From DASREM01 sp035652095 (GTDB lineage: Bacteria > Acidobacteriota > Terriglobia > Terriglobales > Acidobacteriaceae), in contig DASREM010000047.1 of assembly GCA_035652095.1 (NCBI GenBank), positions 39,972 through 103,971 on the forward strand: a DNA stretch of 64,000 nucleotides, given 5' to 3'. Below the pieces are notes generated by a model. That model saw nothing but the letters and a program-made list of their open reading frames with translations, made no database searches and was not told the origin of the DNA. A program made the position numbers and the translations under genes. This document shows, one piece after another, positions 62,301 to 64,000 of this stretch (positions are counted from its first letter, which is position 1; each line of letters opens with the position of its first letter).

Positions 62301-64000
62301 CCATGAGATTGCAGGCTTCCCAGTCGCGAGCGCGTGCAGTCTGATTCCATTCGAATACAACCTTCCGCTTCTCGCTGTCCGGAAGCAGCGGAATCTCCGA
62401 CATTCTGAGATCGAGGTTCTCGACCACTGCCCGCAGCAAGGTTTCAAAGTGCGCGGCCATGCGTTCAACCGTGGCGCGATCGAACAGGTCAGTGTTGTAT
62501 TCCCACCTTCCGACCAGTCCGTCCCTGCTCTCGCTCATCCACAACGCAAGGTCGATTTTTGCCGACGTGTTCTCGGTTTGCAGAAATTCAATCTTCAGTC
62601 CCGACAGCTCGAACATCTGCGTGGGCACGTTGCGCAACGAAAACATCACCTGGAACAGCGGATTGTGACTCAGGCTGCGCTCGGGTTGCAGTTCTTCCAC
62701 CAGCTTTTCGAAGGGAAGATCCTGGTGCGCATACGCCCCTAGCGACACCTCTCGGACTCTCTTTAGAAGCTCGCGAAAACTGGGATCGCCCGACAGGTCG
62801 GTGCGAATCAGCAGGGTATTGACGAAGAACCCGATCAGGTTCTCGATCTCGGCCCGATTGCGGTTCGCAATCGGTGATCCGACCACCATGTCTTCCTGGC
62901 CGCTGTAGCGGGCAAGCAGCACCTGGAAGCCGGCCAGCAACATCATGAACAGCGTTGATCCTTGAGTTCGGCCGAGGCTGGTGAGAGCGTCCGTCAGCGC
63001 CTTCGGGAGCGGGGCCAGATGCGATGCCCCGTCGAACGTGCTGACCGCCGGCCGTGGGCGGTCGGTCGGAAGGTCCAGGCTCTGCGGCGCGCCTTGCAGT
63101 TGCTCTCTCCAATAAGAGAGCTGCTTCTCCACCCTCTTCCCTTGCAGTTGTTCGTTTTGCCAGACCGCAAAGTCGGTGTACTGGAGCGGCATCTCCGCAA
63201 GTGGGGACGGCTTTCCCTGGGAGAACGCATCGTACAGGGCCGCGAGTTCGCGGACCAGGATGGCGCGCGACCAGCCGTCAAACACGATATGGTGCAGCGT
63301 CAGAAGCAGGACATGTTCGTCGTCGCGCAGTCGCAGCAGGGAGGCGCGCACCATCCGATCGTTGGCCAGATTGAAAGGACGCTGGGCCTCGCTGTTCGCC
63401 AACTCCCGCACTCGCGCATCGCGCTGCTCGTCGGGCAGGTGGGACAGGTCCGTTAACGGGATGTTTACCAGGCATGGCGGATTGACTACCTGCGACGGAT
63501 TTCCGTTTACCTCGCGGAAGTTTGCCCGCAACACTTCATGACGCCGCACAATCTCGGTCAGACTGTTCTGTAAGGCGTCCGGCTTCAGATATCCCTTCAG
63601 GCGCAGAGCGAACGGCGTGTTGAAAACCGAACTGCCCGGTTCCAGCTGGTCCAGAAACCACAGGCGCCGTTGCGCGAACGACATCGGGAAAACGTAAACC
63701 TCTGCCGAATTCTGCTGCGGAGGTTTGACCGCTTCCACGCGCTCGGTCAGGCCGGCGACGGTGGAGGCTTCGAACAGGGCGCGCAGCGGCAACTCCACCT
63801 GGAACGCCTGTCGCACCCGCGAGATCACTTGCGTGGCCAGCAGCGAGTGTCCGCCCAGAGCAAAGAAGTCGTCGTGCACCCCGACCTGCTGCAGCTTCAG
63901 CACCTCCGCCCAGATGCCCGCCATCACTTCTTCGGCCGGGGTGCGCGCCTGCTGGTACTCGCCTTCCAGTTCCGGCCGGCGATACTCCGGCGCCGGCAGA
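53359..64000 (-). CDS. Non-ribosomal peptide synthetase, PCP-(C-A-PCP)x3-TE, N-terminus outside window
   Basis: The frame is open to the right edge; the visible residues begin with the tail of an upstream adenylation domain (LPAPE). Counting from a GTG at 63927, carrier serines lie near residues 27, 1085, 2143 and 3202 (each in LGGHS). The three C domains have HHIVFDGW (~211), HHIISDRW (~1278, Gly to Arg) and HHIVFDGW (~2339). The three A domains have SGSTG at ~690, ~1755 and ~2816. By-eye pocket reading gives Val-Asp in place of the usual Asp at positions 235/236 in A1 (beta-amino-acid-like, perhaps beta-alanine). A2 and A3 give DILQ-I-G-M-I-Y and DILQ-L-G-M-I-W (glycine-like). The thioesterase has Cys (residue ~3335, GGMCEG) where Ser is usual. 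It would build a short peptide; the number of upstream modules is unknown. Confidence 0.93.
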   Translation of the reverse strand, partial: LPAPEYRRPELEGEYQQARTPAEEVMAGIWAEVLKLQQVGVHDDFFALGGHSLLATQVISRVRQAFQVELPLRALFEASTVAGLTERVEAVKPPQQNSAEVYVFPMSFAQRRLWFLDQLEPGSSVFNTPFALRLKGYLKPDALQNSLTEIVRRHEVLRANFREVNGNPSQVVNPPCLVNIPLTDLSHLPDEQRDARVRELANSEAQRPFNLANDRMVRASLLRLRDDEHVLLLTLHHIVFDGWSRAILVRELAALYDAFSQGKPSPLAEMPLQYTDFAVWQNEQLQGKRVEKQLSYWREQLQGAPQSLDLPTDRPRPAVSTFDGASHLAPLPKALTDALTSLGRTQGSTLFMMLLAGFQVLLARYSGQEDMVVGSPIANRNRAEIENLIGFFVNTLLIRTDLSGDPSFRELLKRVREVSLGAYAHQDLPFEKLVEELQPERSLSHNPLFQVMFSLRNVPTQMFELSGLKIEFLQTENTSAKIDLALWMSESRDGLVGRWEYNTDLFDRATVERMAAHFETLLRAVVENLDLRMSEIPLLPDSEKRKVVFEWNQTARARDWEACNLMDRFEEQVRLRPDQPAFLCGQETLTYQELNLRANRIAHYLTAIPCEGQKTVAVCMERSLEAVAALLGVFKAGCTYLPLDPSYPQERLAYMLQDSRAQIVLTSDGQQALFANCAAKVINLDACSGEIERQGAENPGLRAKASDLAYVIFTSGSTGLPKGVAASHRQIINRCEWMWEKYPFQPGEVCCQKTALSFVDSIWELLGPLLKGCPTAIIPDRVLKDPNLFVRELAEKQVTRIWVVPALLASLLDSFPAGLEKQLPRLTFWVASGEPLPALLLNRFRKAMPQATLFNLYGTSEVWDATWYDPRGQRGELYRVPIGKPIDNVRCYVLDRHCQPVPIGIPGELYVAGDGLSEGYLHHPELTQQKWIKLPFLNDGTVAQRTGDCVRYLADGNLEYLGRFDDQVKLHGFRIELEEVESVLATAPGVRKCVVMCREDERGTKQLVGYVVPAEGPAPNSRQLRERLREKLPEYMVPSVFVVMEAFPLTPSGKIKRRDLPAPKGQREEVGSLVAPRTATEELLVEIWEETLNVRPIGVYDDFFELGGHSIMATQVVSRIRQRFDVEMPLRSLFAAPTVAGVAERVEALVREKRGLESPPITTVERGDKLPLSFAQQRLWFLDQLEPNNPLYNVPQIVRLRGELNVGVLEKALQEIVRRHETLRTAFQTVNDEAVQVILPDVKLPFTVSDLTSLAESQCEDEARRIALEEVRRPFDLSVGPMFRARVIKLREDDHVLILNTHHIISDRWSLGVLSQEVTALYEAFLEDKPSPLKELPVQYADFAVWQRKFLSGATLEKQIAYWKKHLDGAPASIDLPTDRARPPVQTFNGALKAVVLPKELTDSLKQLSRKEGATFFMTLLASFNVLLARYSGQEDLVVGSPIAGRNRGEVEKLIGFFVNTLLMRTDVSGNPTFLELLGRVRERAMDAYAHQDLPFEKLVEELKPERDLSRNPLFQVMIILQNVPAGGQKMAGIELGPFAVAGQSAKFDLTLILTERPDGLRAAFEYNTDLFDEATVERMLAQFQTLLGSVVREPAQRVMNLELLSAQERQQVLVEWNASDSDYPRDLCLPDLLVQQAKRTPNHVAAVFGESKITYRELDARSNQLARYLQKQGVGPDVLVGMFVERSLDMLVGLLGILKAGGAYVPLDPAYPTDRIAFILEDCRASVLLTQESLLSGAPSGAKQVLCLDRDWHSISRESSDEVAQGPAPENLAYVLYTSGSTGKPKGVQIEHHSLMNLLCSVRKQPGFTAEDTLLAITTLSFDIAGLEVYLPLITGGKIVLASREQASDGHQLLELLKSCGATVMQATPATWRMLVEAGWEGTPGLRIISGGEALAADLARQLLSRCAEVWNMYGPTETTIYSTLYQLDAAHVHASTPIGRPIANTSLYILDAQRQPVPIGAIGELYIGGEGVARGYMNRPDLSAEKFSADPFARRTGARVYRTGDLARYLPDGNVQFLGRADFQVKIRGFRIELEEIESALAQHPSVQRSVVMVREDQPGNRQLVAYVVLNSQKIASHSELREHLKQSLPEYMIPGRFVTMSSLPLTPNGKVNRRALPVPDLQELQAEYVAPRNEGERILAGIWEDVLHLSPISVESNFFELGGHSLLATQVVSRIQKTVGFALPLRTLFEHPTISQLAKELSMKQVDTLARRAPLTASLRAVEGAAQFPLSFAQQRLWVLDRLEPHSAAYNVPVSVRFHGELNVKAIENALNRVVERHAVLRTEFHAIDGEPAQKILERVHILLRIVDLTNLAQSEREKQALEVAREEAATPFRLNAGSLLRAVLIRLDKTDHVFLINVHHIVFDGWSIGIFLNELGACYTAEVEHRPAKLPEIPLQYGDFAAWQREALLGGELQRQLSYWSKTLAGASNSIDLPTDRPRPPVQSFRGDTRVAMIPQALLERLLAISKRENVTLFMTLLAAFDILLQRYSGQEDLVVGSPIAGRNHPEIEHLIGLFVNTLVLRTDVSGDPTFVELLKRVQRTALDAYANQDVPFEKLVEEVKPERDLSRNPLFQVMFNLQNVPRDEWKMAGLTLVPFQVSSGTEKFDISVSLIQKPNGLKMTFGYNTDLYEGATIERMMRHFEHLLEVVAETPSARISEMALLEESEKQQILLQFNATKTEYPRSASLPSLFLQQVERTPRATAVVFEDQQLSYAELNARVNRLAHYLIKQGVGPEVLVGVCVERSLEMLVSTLAVSKAGGAYVPLDPAYPKDRIGFILENAQAPVLISQQSLLENLPEHGAKVVLVDRDADAIAAESAAEPRVQIKPENLVYVLYTSGSTGKPKGVQIEHRNLVNFLVGMQKEPGFTAHDTLVAVTTLSFDIAGLELYLPLVTGGKLVIASREQAADGPQLLALLEHSGAAVMQATPATWRMLLEAGWKGNAKLKILCGGEAMPPDLADQLLPRCAELWNMYGPTETTIWSSVYRVKQKLTSTAPIGRPIANTTMYVLDAQKRPTPLGVAGELYIGGDGVARGYFNRPDLTAEKFMADPFRPGERIYRTGDLAKFLPDGNIQFLGRADFQVKVRGFRIELEEIEAVLAQHPAIQQCVVSVREDRPGDKRLVGYAVTKNGEIPSTSDLRAHLKQSLPEYMVPSIFVQLESLPLTPNGKINRKALPAPDWSQRDSGEVVGARDQLELMLLNIWQKVLGIPEIGITDNFFDLGGHSLLAARLLAEVEKVVGRQIPLAALFRGATVESLAQLIRDDAAANPDPVVMSIQTGSDKLPFFGVASPGVETLGYALLARNMGKDQPFYKLQGHAPVVEGRPFTEEELKALSKEYIAAMRAVQPEGPYCIGGMCEGVQIAERMVIDLEAAGHEVGFLAIFDTWVLQNTQIRWLWRISYYRQRMRNLRRMSLADRLKSYRKALRNNLLRAVKSDKVQVRTDWAQTYWPENHKPACFRAPIILFKRPKQPFYYINDPELGWGARTKGGVEIHEVDFHHLQMLREPWVQVLGEKLAAGMVRVANQNGNGSAHAASAEEIEVRTR
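53362..54015 (-). other. Thioesterase domain of the NRPS with a cysteine nucleophile
   Basis: The last ~220 residues form a type-I thioesterase. Where most enzymes have GxSxG, this reads CIGGMCEGVQIAERM, with the candidate nucleophile codon at 53923-53925. The Asp is likely in LAIFDTW and the His in DFHHLQMLREPW. Cys-type thioesterases are known in obafluorin and sulfazecin pathways, where they help form strained lactone or lactam rings. Here they could also favour transfer to an amine. The function is inferred from the residue change. Confidence 0.7.

Noticed and set aside
1..64000. CRISPR arrays, tRNA and rRNA genes
   Set aside because: No regularly spaced repeats, cloverleaf-like segments or rRNA motifs were found by eye.

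Overview
The window is a roughly 64 kb, moderately GC-rich bacterial segment given over almost entirely to making, modifying and exporting a cell-surface polysaccharide. No rRNA, tRNA, CRISPR array or complete transposon was seen. The core gene order (exosortase XrtA/EpsH, EpsI, PrsT-like TPR lipoprotein, FIS-type regulator, Wza-like exporter, beta-barrel protein, Wzz-like chain-length protein, ExeA-like ATPase, CpsD-like tyrosine kinase, EpsB-type sugar transferase, EpsG-like amidotransferase) is that of an exosortase-A/PEP-CTERM exopolysaccharide (EPS) locus. Codon use, the abundance of glycan genes and a 'gtcattccga..gaatctgc' repeat around a GIY-YIG gene suggest an acidobacterium (Acidobacteriota). 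This is an inference from style, not a sequence match.

Layout. (1) 1-4887, minus strand: xrtA, epsI, a prsT-like TPR lipoprotein and a UDP-HexNAc-type dehydrogenase cut by the window edge. (2) 5162-21697, plus strand: an atypical FIS-family AAA+ regulator, then a tightly packed and often translationally coupled EPS operon with export, chain length, kinase, initiating transferase, glycosyltransferases, ligase/polymerase, methyltransferase, AsnB-like amidotransferase and a sulfotransferase. (3) 21694-29459: a two-domain oxidoreductase and two related secreted beta-helix-type proteins, separated by a plus-strand methyltransferase. (4) 29613-36232, minus strand: an operon of GDP-mannose-dehydrogenase-like enzyme, glycosyltransferase, FkbH-like protein, free-standing acyl carrier protein, GNAT/FemAB-like acyltransferase and polysaccharide deacetylase, which looks like an acyl or glyceryl decoration unit. 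(5) 36488-41914, plus strand: heparinase II/III-like protein, a second AsnB-like amidotransferase and another deacetylase. (6) 41911-45297, minus strand: a sulfation supply unit (CysQ-like phosphatase, TauE/SafE permease, bifunctional Sat-CysC). (7) 45730-48021, plus strand: a deacetylase and an ATP-grasp ligase. (8) 48094-48466: a small GIY-YIG cassette bounded by inverted repeats. (9) 48533-64000, minus strand: a large NRPS running off the right edge, a Sfp-type phosphopantetheinyl transferase, a Wzx-like flippase, a low-molecular-weight tyrosine phosphatase and two tandem sulfotransferases.

How the genes may work together: the sugar transferase at 11689 would start a lipid-linked repeat unit. 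The glycosyltransferases extend it, the flippase and O-antigen-ligase-type protein translocate and polymerise it, and the Wzz/Wza/ATPase/kinase group controls length and export. Sat-CysC would supply PAPS to three sulfotransferases and the CysQ-like enzyme would remove PAP, so a sulfated glycan or sulfated peptide is predicted. The kinase (10756) and the phosphatase (50325) could form the usual phosphotyrosine switch. The most unusual part is the NRPS. By eye it carries one adenylation domain lacking the usual alpha-amino-group aspartate (beta-amino-acid-like), two glycine-like adenylation domains, and a terminal thioesterase with cysteine in place of the catalytic serine.
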